64,000 nt of DNA from Anaplasma centrale str. Israel (GTDB lineage Bacteria > Pseudomonadota > Alphaproteobacteria > Rickettsiales > Anaplasmataceae), in NCBI RefSeq assembly GCF_000024505.1, contig NC_013532.1, forward strand, positions 62,001 through 126,000. The letters run 5' to 3'. The notes under the pieces were generated by a model that saw only the letters and a list, made by a program, of their open reading frames with translations, had not been told where the DNA came from and ran no database searches. Position 1 is the stretch's first letter. Every line of letters begins with the position of its first letter. This document shows positions 54,228-63,881 of this stretch, one piece after another. The translations under genes were made by a program, and so were the position numbers.

Positions 54228-54491
54228 CTTGTTTTTCCTGGGCCCAACAGACTTTTTCTTGTTGTACTTTTGCTTGCTGTAGTTGAATATCTTGCATACC
54301 GGGAGTTCTCCATCGCTCACTACCTCAACTAAATCCAGCTCCGCTTCCCTAGCCGTGGCAATAGCCTCGCCTATATCAACTATGCCAACCATAGAACCCT
54401 TCTCATCAACGAGCCTAACTCTCTTAGCGGTTATCAATTCGTTAATTCTTGGCCCTTTTCTCTCCACCTTTAACCCATGAACCCAAACCAA
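53934..54491 (-). CDS. infC: Translation initiation factor IF-3
   Basis: Prevents 30S/50S reassociation and checks start-codon and initiator pairing. About 185 residues: N-terminal domain with GPRINELITAKRVRLVDEKG, a Lys-rich linker (KQKYNKKKSVGPRKNK) and the C-terminal domain from SSLKELKF. A Ser/Gly tail (GSKGSGSSSSSLQ) follows. The start is unusual: no ATG fits, with TTG 54491 and GTG 54467 as options; infC often uses a rare start for autoregulation. The last 294 bases are identical to the stand-alone domain at 26864-27157 and are AT-richer than the 5' part. Follows thrS by five bases, the normal order. Confidence 0.95.
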   Translation of the reverse strand: MVWVHGLKVERKGPRINELITAKRVRLVDEKGSMVGIVDIGEAIATAREAELDLVEVVSDGELPVCKIFNYSKQKYNKKKSVGPRKNKSSSLKELKFRLNIEDNDYNIKLNNLKGFIEKGNKVKVSIRFVGRELQYKEVGLGILDRLVNDTEGVARPESSPRMDGNVMSMVFGSKGSGSSSSSLQ

Positions 54492-54496
54492 AGGAA

Positions 54497-56407
54497 CTAG
54501 CGCATGCTAACACAAGTCAGCAGCGTTTTCAACGCTTTATCGGCCGCCATTCGACAAGTCTCACCCGACCCGTAACGCCTTACGGACACACAACCGTCTC
54601 CTGCCTCGCTCTTTCCCACCACCCATACTATTGGTACTTTGTTAAAAATGGCTTTACGTATTTTGTGGCTTATGTTTTCCTCCGTAGAGTTTAATTCCAC
54701 ACGTACATTTTTCTGTAATGCCATTTCCATCAACCCTCTGGCATACTCTTCTACCTCCCCACTTACGGTGAGTATTTCTAGCTGTACCGGGGCGAGCCAC
54801 ACAGGAATATTGCCTGCGTAATGCTCAATTAGAATGCCGATAAACCTCTCAATGGTCCCCAAAATAGCCCGGTGTATAATCACTGGAATGTGCTTTTTCC
54901 CGTCCTCGCCTATATAATATGCACCTAGTCTGTCGGGTAGTACGAAATCCAGCTGCACAGTGCCGCACTGCCACTCCCTACCTATTGAATCTTTGAGGGT
55001 AAACTCTAACTTAGGGCCGTAGAAGGCCCCCTCTCCCTTATTGATTGTATATTGCACTCCCAATGCATTCATGGGCTCCATTAGAGATTGCTCAGATCTA
55101 TCCCATATCTCATCAGACCCTATTCTGTTTTCTGGACGATCTGAGAGTTTTACTGTGACGCTATCGAAACCAAAATCCTTGTATACCTCCATGAGTAGCT
55201 CATAAAATCGCAGCACTTCGTCTCTGACCTGCTCATGCGTGCAGAATATGTGTGCGTCATCTTGTGTAAACCCACGAACTCTCATAAGCCCGTAAAGCGA
55301 ACCCGAGGGCTCGTTTCTGTGGCACATACCAAATTCCGCCATGCGGATAGGTAGCTCCTTGTAACTTCTTATCTTTGATTTGAATATCTGTACGTGGCAT
55401 GGGCAGTTCATCGGTTTTATAGCGAGTTCTTTCTTGTCGTTCTCCACTACGAACATGTTTTCTTTAAACTTCTCCCAATGGCCTGACTTTTCCCACAGCT
55501 TTCTGTCGAGCATTATCGGAGTTTTTACCTCAAGATACCCGTGCTTCTCGAGTTTGCACCTTATGTATTCTTCGATGGTGCGGTATATCACCCACCCTTT
55601 GTCGTGCCAGAACACCTGACCGAGCGCTTCATTTTGTATGTGAAACCATCCCAAATCTTTAGCTATTTTTCTATGATCTCTCTTTTCTGCTTCTTGCATG
55701 TTGTGAATGTAGGACGCAAGCGCTTCGCTGCTGTGCCATGCGGTGCCATAAACTCGCTGCAACATCTTGTTTTTTTGGTCTCCAAGCCAATACGCCCCGG
55801 AAATTTTGGTGAGCTTAAATGCTTTGACGTACCTAGCAGATGGGGCATGTGGCCCCCTACAAAGATCCACGAACTCTCCATGTTTGTAGACAGTTATCTC
55901 CTCGCCTAAGGGAACTTTGGATAGGATTTCTAATTTGTAGTGCTCGCCCAAATCTTCGAAGAATTTTATCGCGCGTTCCCTGGGCCAAACTTCCCTAACA
56001 AACCTTTCGTCTTTGGCAATAATGTCTGCCATCTTTCTCTCTATGGCCTCAAAGTCTTTCTCAGACAGGCTATGGGAGAGGTCAAAGTCATAATAGAATC
56101 CATTCTCGATGGTGGGGCCTATTGCCAGCTTAGTATCAGGGAAGATCTCTCTTACTGCCCTAGCCATAATGTGGGCCGCGTCATGCCTGATTATATCCAT
56201 TCCAGTATTGCTTTCTATTGTTACCGGGTCAACAGAGCCATCTTTGCTTATTGGGGTTGCTAGATCTTGTAAATTTCCATCAACAAATAGCGCAACTATA
56301 GACCCTGCTATTTCAGGGAACATGGCCGATGCCACCTCGGAACCCGTGACATGCTTGTGAAACGCCGCCGCTGTCTTGTTGGGAAAAGAGGTGGTAATGT
56401 TTATCAT
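54497..56407 (-). CDS. thrS: Threonyl-tRNA synthetase
   Basis: 636 residues: N-terminal TGS domain (about 1-62), the editing domain with HDAAHIMARAV and the Cys/His tetrad region, then the class II catalytic core with SGHWEKFKENMF, the zinc-binding MNCPCHVQIFK, VRGFTQDDAHIFCT and HRAILGTIERFIGIL, and the C-terminal anticodon-binding domain. ATG 56407. First gene of the thrS-infC operon. Confidence 0.97.
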   Translation of the reverse strand: MINITTSFPNKTAAAFHKHVTGSEVASAMFPEIAGSIVALFVDGNLQDLATPISKDGSVDPVTIESNTGMDIIRHDAAHIMARAVREIFPDTKLAIGPTIENGFYYDFDLSHSLSEKDFEAIERKMADIIAKDERFVREVWPRERAIKFFEDLGEHYKLEILSKVPLGEEITVYKHGEFVDLCRGPHAPSARYVKAFKLTKISGAYWLGDQKNKMLQRVYGTAWHSSEALASYIHNMQEAEKRDHRKIAKDLGWFHIQNEALGQVFWHDKGWVIYRTIEEYIRCKLEKHGYLEVKTPIMLDRKLWEKSGHWEKFKENMFVVENDKKELAIKPMNCPCHVQIFKSKIRSYKELPIRMAEFGMCHRNEPSGSLYGLMRVRGFTQDDAHIFCTHEQVRDEVLRFYELLMEVYKDFGFDSVTVKLSDRPENRIGSDEIWDRSEQSLMEPMNALGVQYTINKGEGAFYGPKLEFTLKDSIGREWQCGTVQLDFVLPDRLGAYYIGEDGKKHIPVIIHRAILGTIERFIGILIEHYAGNIPVWLAPVQLEILTVSGEVEEYARGLMEMALQKNVRVELNSTEENISHKIRKAIFNKVPIVWVVGKSEAGDGCVSVRRYGSGETCRMAADKALKTLLTCVSMR

Positions 56408-56472
56408 AGGCGGTGATTTCCATAGGGAGCCGCACTATAATAATTCCATTTTAGGTCTGTAGCGAGCTTTAT

Positions 56473-56997
56473 ATGCTGATTCCAGAGGCCCTAATTGCAG
56501 AGGCGGCCGTGTGTATACAACGCTTGCAACGGCAGAGCTTAAAGGTCTCTTTTGCCGAATCCTGTACGGGGGGGTTGCTGGCATTCGTTTTTTCGTGTGT
56601 ACCCGGGGTTTCTAGCGTTCTTTTTTCTTCCGTCGTAACCTATGCAACGCGCTCGAAACACTCTCTGCTTGGGGTTCCACAGCAAGAAATAGATAAATAC
56701 GGCGTTGTAAGCGAGGAAATTGCCGGTATGATGGCTGAAAATGTACTAAAAACACTAGAGGATGTTGATATAGCAGTCTCGATAACTGGTATAGCCGGTG
56801 CTACCGCCCATTTTACAAACCAAGCCCCTGCTGCTACAGAGCCAGAAACCGGAGTTGTTCATATAGGGCTCGCTAAACGAGGCTCAAAGGTGCAAACATT
56901 TCGGTATGACTGGAACCACCTCTCACGGTTTGAAGTCCAAAAAGCGGTAGTACAAAAAGCTATAGGCCTCCTAACACTGGCAGCGTCCAGCAGCTGA
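56473..56997 (+). CDS. pncC: Nicotinamide-nucleotide amidohydrolase PncC (CinA C-domain)
   Basis: 174 residues equal to the C-terminal domain of CinA, which deamidates NMN to nicotinate mononucleotide in NAD recycling. AESCTGGLLA, YATRSKHSLLGV and SITGIAG are present. After GIAG an Ala/Thr/Pro-rich stretch (ATAHFTNQAPAATEPE) replaces the usual Gly/Pro-rich GPGGGTPEKP. ATG 56473. Divergent from thrS. Confidence 0.88.
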   Translation: MLIPEALIAEAAVCIQRLQRQSLKVSFAESCTGGLLAFVFSCVPGVSSVLFSSVVTYATRSKHSLLGVPQQEIDKYGVVSEEIAGMMAENVLKTLEDVDIAVSITGIAGATAHFTNQAPAATEPETGVVHIGLAKRGSKVQTFRYDWNHLSRFEVQKAVVQKAIGLLTLAASSS

Positions 56998-57003
56998 GTG
57001 CAG

Positions 57004-57408
57004 CTAGGATGCTGAGGCAGAACGCTGGCTAGCAATACGCTTCTTGCGGGTATCCCCAGCCTCTTTAATTCTTGCCGCCTTTCCGAAGAGTTTGAGCATG
57101 TAATACAGTTTAGCCCTGCGCACCCTACCGTACCGCACTACCTCCATGGACTTTATGTTTGGGGAATGCAGGAAGACCTGTAACTGTATGCTTTCATTGT
57201 AGCTTATCTTGCGCAGAACGAACGACGAATGCAGGCCTCTATTGCGCTTTTTTATGCACACTCCTTCAAAAGTCTGAACCCTCCAGTTCACTCCGTCAAA
57301 AACGTTTATTCCTACCTTAACAGTGTCTCCAGGGAGGAAATGAGGCCTTTCAACTCCAGAAAGTGACTCTATCTGTCTTTTATTGAACTCTTCTAGTACG
57401 CTACTCAT
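57004..57408 (-). CDS. rplS: 50S ribosomal protein L19
   Basis: 134 residues with [16 protein letters not shown], the core [20 protein letters not shown] and [20 protein letters not shown]. Located at the 30S/50S interface. It overlaps trmD by eight bases; the rimM-trmD-rplS order is conserved, although rpsP is not upstream here. Confidence 0.96.
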   Translation of the reverse strand: MSSVLEEFNKRQIESLSGVERPHFLPGDTVKVGINVFDGVNWRVQTFEGVCIKKRNRGLHSSFVLRKISYNESIQLQVFLHSPNIKSMEVVRYGRVRRAKLYYMLKLFGKAARIKEAGDTRKKRIASQRSASAS

Positions 57409-58108
57409 TTGAACTCCCTTCTTCTTCTCCGCCGCAATCCTTCAGCAAATCTGGGCGCCTGCGCTCCGTAATGATCCTGGACATCTTACACCTCCAAAGC
57501 TCAGTTTCCTTATGGTTTCCTCTGAGAAGAACATCAGGAACCGAGACCCCCTTCCAACTGGCAGGCCTTGTATACTGAGGGTACTCCAGCCCACAGTCAA
57601 AGCTCTCACGATTAAGACTGTCTTTGTTGCCGATTACCCCGGTGACCATTCTAACACAAGAGTCAATCACGACCATAGCCGCCAGCTCTCCGCCGGAAAT
57701 CACATAGTCGCCTATGCTGACCTCCTGGAAGTTATAAACGTCGACAACCCTCTCGTCAATACCTTCGAAACGCCCGCAGAGTAAAGTTATATTGCCAAAA
57801 TGGACAATCTGTCTAGACATATCTTGAGTGAACTGCTTTCCCTTCGGGGAAGTGTAGATCAATCTAGTGTCAGGATGTGCCTCCAGCACGCTATCTATGC
57901 ACCTACCAAGCACATCAGCCTTCATCAGCATTCCCGGGCCACCGCCGTACGGCTTGTCATCAACTGTTGAGTGTTTGTCGCTAGCAAATGACCGAATGTC
58001 AACCACATTCAGAGACCATAAGCCCTTCCTTAGCGCGTTACCTACTGTAGAATATCCAAGAGGGCCCGGGAACATATCTGGAAAGATGGTCAAGACGTTG
58101 AAAATCAT
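57401..58108 (-). CDS. trmD: tRNA (guanine-37-N1)-methyltransferase
   Basis: 235 residues of the SPOUT knot fold: [15 protein letters not shown] at the start, [23 protein letters not shown], and the knot [20 protein letters not shown]. Prevents frameshifting at proline codons. Overlaps rimM by four bases and rplS by eight. Confidence 0.96.
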
Positions 58109-58620
58109 CTGCTACCTACACCAATAACTTCAGGAGGAACAACGATAACAACTCTGCGCTCCACGTCTACCACTGGGAAAGTTGACCGCGAGAAAGGGAC
58201 CATCACTACCTTACCTGTGCTTGTAGACAGCTCTATAATGTCGCACGACCCAAAATTGAGTATGGCCGAGATAACTCCATAGGCTGTGCCATCTTCGAGT
58301 TTGGCATCCATCCCGATGAGTTCGTTCTCGTAGAATTCATCTTCCTGCAGCCTCGGTAAACTGGATCTGCTGACGTAGAGGCGCTTGCCGCGCAGCTTTT
58401 CTGATTCTGTCCTTGAGCTAAGCCCGTCAAATTTTGCTATTACGCTATCCGCTCCCAGCACTGACACTACTGTTACATTAAAACAATTGTGCCCGTCAGT
58501 TAGCGGGCCGTATGCCGATATGTGAGATGGATCTTCAGTAAACGTTCTAACCTTCACGAGTCCCATGACCCCATGTGGAGCGCGCACCACGCCCAGGAGC
58601 ACCATATCACCGCGAACCAT
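58105..58620 (-). CDS. rimM: Ribosome maturation factor RimM
   Basis: 171 residues with an N-terminal RimM domain ([25 protein letters not shown]) and a C-terminal PRC barrel (about residues 95-165, [18 protein letters not shown]). Helps assemble the 30S head. ATG 58620 or ATG 58605. First gene of the rimM-trmD-rplS operon. Confidence 0.93.
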
Positions 58621-58689
58621 GATTTTTAAGGTGTATACACAATGCTGGAATTTTACATCCTAAGCATGCCGCCAGCAATCCTAAAACGC

Positions 58690-59517
58690 CTAAAGTTTGT
58701 CCAGCATTTTGAAAAAGTCCTCACACTTTTCCTCGCTGGTAAAGTTTATAGTGAGCTTCTTGCCGCTTTTCCTTACCCTAACCTCAGTATCCAGCCTGCC
58801 GGGCAGGAAGCTCTCAATGCGCATGGTGGTGGCCTGCACAATGTCTGTGTGGTTTTGCAGGTCCTTCACCATGGCCTCAGTTTCTCTCACGCTCATGCCC
58901 GAAGATAAAATCCTCTCGGCCAACTCTTCAGGATTTTCTGCGCCCAACAGGCATCTTGCGTGCCCGAAAGATATGGACCTGTCGCTTATCATGCGCTTTA
59001 CAGAATCTGGTAGCGTAAGGATGCGTAGTATATTGGTTATGTGGCTCCTGCTTCTACCGAGTATTGCAGCCAAGCTTTCATGTGTATGGTTAAATTCGTC
59101 GATGAGCTTCTTGTATGACTCAGCTTCCTCTAGTGCTGTCAAGTCCTCCCGCTGGATATTCTCGATTACCGAGATCTCCAGACACTTGCTATCGCTAACG
59201 TTCCTGACGATTACGGGTACGTCTACAAGCTTTGCCGCTATGCTTGCTCTCCACCTGCGCTCTCCAGCTATGATTTCGTACCTGTCCCCCACAGCGTCCT
59301 TTCTTACAACAATTGGCTGGATAAGCCCGTTGCGGGCGATAGAGCTAGCCAACTCCTTAATGGCTGCCTGATCAAATTTACGCCTCGGTTGAAATCTTCC
59401 TGGATGTAACATGTTTACCCTAATGCGCGTTGGGGCCTCCATGGTTAAAGTAGCCGCATCGCCCTCACTTTCTTCTCCAATTAGCTCCAGAATTCCTTTA
59501 CCTAAGGATCTCTTCAT
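58690..59517 (-). CDS. parB: Chromosome partitioning protein ParB
   Basis: 275 residues. ParB/Spo0J CTPase domain (about 35-130) with LIQPIVVR, YEIIAGERRWRA and the ENIQREDLTALEEA box, then a helix-turn-helix (LAAILGRSRSHITNILRIL) that reads parS, and a short C-terminal dimerisation domain. Its ATG overlaps the parA stop by four bases. A consensus parS lies at 60406-60421, just upstream of parA. Confidence 0.95.
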   Translation of the reverse strand: MKRSLGKGILELIGEESEGDAATLTMEAPTRIRVNMLHPGRFQPRRKFDQAAIKELASSIARNGLIQPIVVRKDAVGDRYEIIAGERRWRASIAAKLVDVPVIVRNVSDSKCLEISVIENIQREDLTALEEAESYKKLIDEFNHTHESLAAILGRSRSHITNILRILTLPDSVKRMISDRSISFGHARCLLGAENPEELAERILSSGMSVRETEAMVKDLQNHTDIVQATTMRIESFLPGRLDTEVRVRKSGKKLTINFTSEEKCEDFFKMLDKL

Positions 59518-60323
59518 TGCTTTTGCTCCAAAACTTCGCCCTCTGCACGAAATGCCTGCACTCTATTTTGCTGCTCTAGTATTTCTTTTGCCAAATATAT
59601 GTAAGACTGCGAACCCGGGCACTTATAGTCATAGATTATTGCCGGCTTTCCGTGTGATGGGGCCTCAGATAGCCGAACGTTCCTTGGTATTACAGTTTTA
59701 TATACATTCTCGCGTAGATGCTCCCTGATGTTTTCCTCTACCTGCTCACTCAGATTGTTTCTGCGATCATACATCGTGAGTAAAATGCCCTCGATAGTCA
59801 GAGAGGGATTTAGGCGCTTTTTGACGAGATTTACGGTTTTCATTAAGTGTTTTAGCCCTTCCAGTGCGAAGAACTCACATTGCATGGGGATGATCACGGA
59901 ATGCGCTGCGGCCAATGCGTTTATAGTGAGCAAGCCAAGTGACGGAGGACAATCTACAAATACGTACTGATACTCCGCAGTGTGTAGTAGGCAATTTTTC
60001 AGTACAAACTCCCTGGACTCCATCTGTGCAAGCCCCAACTCTGCTGCAGACAGATCAATAGTAGAAGGTACGATGGATAGATTGGGTATACAGGTACTTC
60101 TAATCGCTTCTGTAATCGGATGGTTATCGACCAAGACCCTGTAAATGTCCGGCGATCTTGAAGAGTACGGTATGCCCAGCCCGCTACTGCTGTTGCCCTG
60201 CGGATCAAGGTCTACCATTAGGGTCGACTTCCCGACAACAGCGAACGCCGTTGCCAAGTTTATGCTAGTTGTAGTCTTACCAACGCCGCCTTTCTGATTT
60301 ACAACCGCAAAAACCTTAGCCAT
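59514..60323 (-). CDS. parA: Chromosome partitioning ATPase ParA
   Basis: 269 residues. Deviant Walker A KGGVGKTTTSINLA, motif DLDPQGNSSSGLG, VDCPPSLGLLT and the C-terminal PRNVRLSEAPSHGKP are all as in Soj/ParA. ATG 60323 is two codons inside the longest frame. Upstream of parB in a coupled operon, with parS 83 bases before the start codon. Confidence 0.95.
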   Translation of the reverse strand: MAKVFAVVNQKGGVGKTTTSINLATAFAVVGKSTLMVDLDPQGNSSSGLGIPYSSRSPDIYRVLVDNHPITEAIRSTCIPNLSIVPSTIDLSAAELGLAQMESREFVLKNCLLHTAEYQYVFVDCPPSLGLLTINALAAAHSVIIPMQCEFFALEGLKHLMKTVNLVKKRLNPSLTIEGILLTMYDRRNNLSEQVEENIREHLRENVYKTVIPRNVRLSEAPSHGKPAIIYDYKCPGSQSYIYLAKEILEQQNRVQAFRAEGEVLEQKQ

Positions 60324-60402
60324 TGACAATACCGTCCACTGCTCGGATTATACGTGAGTGGCTGGCATTGTCACCCTAAATTTTGGTAGGCTTGTCGGCA
60401 TG

Positions 60403-60867
60403 CTATGTTTCACGTGGAACATATGGATTGCGTATTCCAAGCTTGGCAAGTAGCCCCACTTCCAATGCCTGCATTGTGGTTGCCTCTTCGGGTTCCTCAT
60501 GGTCGTATCCCAGTATGTGCAACATTCCGTGTATCAGCATATGAAAGAAATGCGACCTGACAGCCACGTCCATTTCCAGCGATTCTTCCGCTATCCGTTC
60601 CATGGACAAATATATTTCTCCCAAACAGCAGCCTGGAGATAGTTTTTCATAACTGAAGGAAAGGACATTAGTGGCTTTGTGGATTCCCCTGTACTGGGAA
60701 TTGAGCTCGAGGAGTAGTGCGTCATTGGCCAGCACAACAAAAACTTTTGGGTCATACTTGGTAATGTCTAACTCTGACAAGCAAAGCCCGATCACACGTT
60801 TCGCGGAGGTTTTGGGCTTACCAACCAATTTGTACCACCCTCGTGTGTGTATATTAACTTCAATCAT
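60403..60867 (-). CDS. ybeY: Endoribonuclease YbeY
   Basis: 154 residues. Zinc-dependent RNase for 16S rRNA 3'-end maturation and ribosome quality control. The metal motif HMLIHGMLHILGYDHE (H-x3-H-x5-H) is intact, preceded by NVLSFSYE and GEIYLSMERI. ATG 60867. Its last codons (VPRET-stop) are written in the parS sequence. Downstream parA starts 79 bases later on the same strand. Confidence 0.94.
   Translation of the reverse strand: MIEVNIHTRGWYKLVGKPKTSAKRVIGLCLSELDITKYDPKVFVVLANDALLLELNSQYRGIHKATNVLSFSYEKLSPGCCLGEIYLSMERIAEESLEMDVAVRSHFFHMLIHGMLHILGYDHEEPEEATTMQALEVGLLAKLGIRNPYVPRET
60406..60421. promoter_or_regulatory. parS: parS centromere site
   Basis: TGTTTCACGTGGAACA matches the bacterial parS consensus TGTTNCACGTGNAACA at every fixed position. 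It lies in the final codons of ybeY and just upstream of parA-parB, about 27 kb from oriC. I saw no second match in this window. Confidence 0.9.
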
Positions 60868-61265
60868 GCGATGCTACACGCGTGTGGTGCTTTATACTGT
60901 GCAGCAAGGCCTCTTTCCCGCGTATAGCTCGGTGCGCAAAAGTGCTTACTGCCTGTGGAGTGCCACGTTCCCAGATGCGGACGATTAGTTGTTGCTGCCG
61001 ATGATGCGCATGAAGCGCGGCGCACCAAATGCATGAACCACTGCCATGTATGAATATAATACGAGTATGCGTTGGTTGATGTTCCCAATTCCATTTTGGC
61101 TTGACTACAAGAGAAAAATCCTTCCCCCCTGCCGGCACCTCTTTACTATACAACTCCACCTGGTGGGCGAATTTCTGCGCCCGCGCCATCACGGGACCAG
61201 ACGCTACCACGCCCTTCTGTTGTCGGCAGATTTACCGATTTGCCACTGCTGCGCGCCCAATATTT
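60868..61265. other. 398-bp gap between ftsZ and ybeY, no supported gene
   Basis: The longest frame (minus 60860-61210, 116 codons) has a His/Ala/Gln-rich composition without family resemblance, and overlaps the ybeY start, so it is not called. No tRNA, strong promoter or terminator is seen. Confidence 0.4.
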
Positions 61266-62501
61266 TCACAACTTTTCCTTCTTTCTCAGGAATGCCGGTA
61301 CATCGAATGACTCACCCCAGTTAAATGTACCGGATTTTTGAGACGGCTGCTGTCTCTCCGCGGTGGCATGCGCATCAGCCATGGCATCCTCCTCAGGAAG
61401 GCTAGGCTTGTAATAAGCCATGGTGCCGCCATTCCCGGGATTGAGCGAGCTTAGTTCACTATCGAAATCAAAATCGCTGATTCGCTGCGGCTGTTGCTGC
61501 TCGACGCTATGGGGCCTTTGCGCGGGGCGTACACTGTCGATACCAGTGGCAAGAACAGAGACTCTAATCTTCCCGCTGCTTTCCTCGTTGAACGTGGAGC
61601 CAAATATGATGTTGGCATTATCATCGACTTCTTCCCTGATTCTGTTCGCGGCCGCGTCCACTTCAAACAAAGTAAGGTCCAAGCCCCCAGTGATATTTAT
61701 CAAGATCCCCCTGGCACCCTTCATGGAAATATTATCAAGCAGGGGGTTGGAAATTGCGGCTTCCGCGGCGATTACAGCTCGATGCTCTCCCTCTGCCTCA
61801 CCGGTTCCCATCATTGCCTTGCCCATTTCGCTCATCACAACTTTTATGTCGGCAAAATCGAGGTTGATCAACCCAGGCATCACCATAAGGTCAGTTATGC
61901 CTCTTACTCCCGTATGAAGCACCGTATCCGCGAGCTTGAACGCGTCCGCGAAGGTGGTATTCTCGTTTGCTATCCTAAACAAGTTCTGGTTCGGGATTAT
62001 TATAAGGGTGTCCACATACCGCTGAAGTTCTTCCAGCCCTAAGTCGGCGGTTTTCATCCTATGTGCACCCTCGAAGTGGAACGGCTTGGTTACCACTCCT
62101 ACAGTCAGGATTTTATTTTCCTTTGCAGCCTTCGCGATCACAGGTGCGGCGCCTGTACCTGTGCCGCCCCCCATACCCGCTGTAATGAACAGCATGTTAC
62201 TATCAGCGATTTCTCCCATGATCTCGTCTATGGACTCCTCAGCGGCGCCCCTTCCAACTTCCGGCAGGGAGCCAGCGCCTAGCCCTTTTGTCAGGTTAAT
62301 GCCCAGCTGAATTTTCTTTTCTGAGAGGGAACAATCAAGCGCCTGGGCATCTGTGTTGGCAACTATGAAGTTGACCCCCTGGAGGCACGACTGTATCATG
62401 TTGTTCACCGCGTTGCCGCCGGCACCTCCAACTCCCAGGACGGTGATCCTAGGCCGCACTGCAGACACGGACTGGTCAGGTAGGTAGACGTTTAACGACA
62501 T
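61266..62501 (-). CDS. ftsZ: Cell division protein FtsZ
   Basis: Tubulin-like GTPase forming the division ring. 411 residues from ATG 62501. [13 protein letters not shown], the tubulin signature [13 protein letters not shown], the T7 loop [11 protein letters not shown], a variable linker (about 325-395, Gln/Pro-rich) and a conserved C-terminal tail [10 protein letters not shown] that binds partner proteins. Six extra codons upstream (62516) are unlikely. ftsA/ftsQ are not adjacent. Confidence 0.96.
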   Translation of the reverse strand: MSLNVYLPDQSVSAVRPRITVLGVGGAGGNAVNNMIQSCLQGVNFIVANTDAQALDCSLSEKKIQLGINLTKGLGAGSLPEVGRGAAEESIDEIMGEIADSNMLFITAGMGGGTGTGAAPVIAKAAKENKILTVGVVTKPFHFEGAHRMKTADLGLEELQRYVDTLIIIPNQNLFRIANENTTFADAFKLADTVLHTGVRGITDLMVMPGLINLDFADIKVVMSEMGKAMMGTGEAEGEHRAVIAAEAAISNPLLDNISMKGARGILINITGGLDLTLFEVDAAANRIREEVDDNANIIFGSTFNEESSGKIRVSVLATGIDSVRPAQRPHSVEQQQPQRISDFDFDSELSSLNPGNGGTMAYYKPSLPEEDAMADAHATAERQQPSQKSGTFNWGESFDVPAFLRKKEKL

Positions 62502-62945
62502 CGGCGTACGAAACAAAGGCCAGCCTGAATGCTACTACTTTCGCGGGTTTGTGTAAACCCTTAAAGTTGGCCTGCAATCGGGCGCAGATTCTTCCGAAAC
62601 GTTTTTTAAAGCTTTTTAGATGGAGTGGTTACATTCTTAAAACGTGCCACAGGGCTCCACGATTGTCGTAGCTTTATGTGGTGATATCACTCACCTGGGG
62701 GTAGTGGTTTTACTGGTCACAAAGCCAGGTTTTGTTGTGCAATGACGTGCTATGCCAATCAATATGCAGGCGACCTTGATTTGTTTTCTAAATGGTTAAA
62801 GCAGGAACGAGACGACCAAGCCCTGATGTAGTTGCAGTTGCAGTGTTCTATGTATAGTTGTAGTACCCGGGCGCGTACTCTGTGTCCGGTTCGCCTCTCG
62901 GTTTGTGCGGGGCCGGCTCTGTTGGTGGTAAGAGAGGGTAGAGGG
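62502..62945. other. 444-bp divergent upstream region of ftsZ and the surface antigen
   Basis: No gene is supported. The stretch 62595-62640 is AT-rich with two T-runs (GTTTTTTAAAGCTTTTTAG). This region must hold the promoters of both divergent genes, but no close sigma-70 match is visible. The antigen ribosome site AGAGAGGG lies at about 62930. Confidence 0.4.
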
Positions 62946-63881
62946 ATGGCTTTGCAGTGGAGATTCGCTGTTGCGACCTTGGCGATGTGCTGTTGGTGGT
63001 TATTGAGTGCAGAAATGTGCTCTGCCGCGAGTTTTTATGCCTCTGCGGGGTACCGACCCGCGCTTCAGAACATTGGTAGATTTGCAATGTCGATGGACGG
63101 GCACGTGGCTGATGTTTTTGTGCCGGGCTTAAAGATGTGCTGTGGCCCCCTGGCTGCACGTGACGTTGATGGCCGCGTGATGGAACAAATGCAGTCAGCC
63201 GGAGCTGCTTCGGCAACATATTCCTCTGACTACATGGGTGTATTTGGTGCGCTGGGTGTTGTCGGAGGTGGCTTCAGGTTTGAGTTTAGGGTTGCGAGGA
63301 ACTTCTTTGATGCCATACGCACCGGAGGCGATGTTTTCACTGACCACAGGGATGTGCTGCTAGTCCAAGAAGCGCGGCCATTGGCTGATAATGCGAGGGC
63401 CACAAACGTTTTGGGTGCCGACCAACAGCCGCCTGCTGTAGCGGCACCTGTCACCAACAGGCTGGTGGCAATCCGTAACCGAGGTATTGGCAGTACTGCC
63501 GTTATGATAAATGCGTGTTATGATGCTGATAGGCAATTCGTAGGGGCTCCGTTGGTGCCGCACTTTTGTGCAGGCTCAGGAATAGAAGCCGTACATTTGT
63601 TTGGCATGACCAGGGCCGGTTTCTCTGTAGAGGCGGGCGCAGGGTTGCACTACCAGTTGTCTGAGTCTGTGCAGTTGGTTACCAGCGCGTTTGTGCACAA
63701 GGTTCTATACAGCACCTTCAATAGCGTGCCCGTTGTGTACCAATGGCGCGCTCCCGGCGCTCACACTACGTCCAACGACGGTAGCAAAAGCGGCTCCTCC
63801 CGTCGAGGCGTAGACCTAAAGGTCTCTAGTATGGGTATAAGCTACTTGGGGGCGGAAGTCGGGCTCAGGTGGCTCTTCTAG
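62946..63881 (+). CDS. Msp2/P44 superfamily outer-membrane surface antigen
   Basis: 311 residues. Signal peptide of about 27 residues (VATLAMCCWWLLSAEMCSA), then a start typical of the Surface_Ag_2 family (SFYASAGYRPALQNI), alternating beta strands, Cys pairs, a short variable-looking Ala/Gln/Pro region (about 155-180), and an end GLRWLF with the terminal Phe that targets beta barrels. Divergent from ftsZ. The family forms the antigenically variable Msp2/Msp3 and constant Omp proteins of Anaplasma. No repeats or pseudogene copies lie nearby, so this is probably one of the single-copy members rather than an expression site. The remaining 119 bases are featureless. Confidence 0.87.
   Translation: MALQWRFAVATLAMCCWWLLSAEMCSAASFYASAGYRPALQNIGRFAMSMDGHVADVFVPGLKMCCGPLAARDVDGRVMEQMQSAGAASATYSSDYMGVFGALGVVGGGFRFEFRVARNFFDAIRTGGDVFTDHRDVLLVQEARPLADNARATNVLGADQQPPAVAAPVTNRLVAIRNRGIGSTAVMINACYDADRQFVGAPLVPHFCAGSGIEAVHLFGMTRAGFSVEAGAGLHYQLSESVQLVTSAFVHKVLYSTFNSVPVVYQWRAPGAHTTSNDGSKSGSSRRGVDLKVSSMGISYLGAEVGLRWLF

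Noticed and set aside
60860-61210. 116-codon minus frame between ftsZ and ybeY
   Set aside because: Composition unlike a protein, overlaps the ybeY start, no motif or ribosome site.
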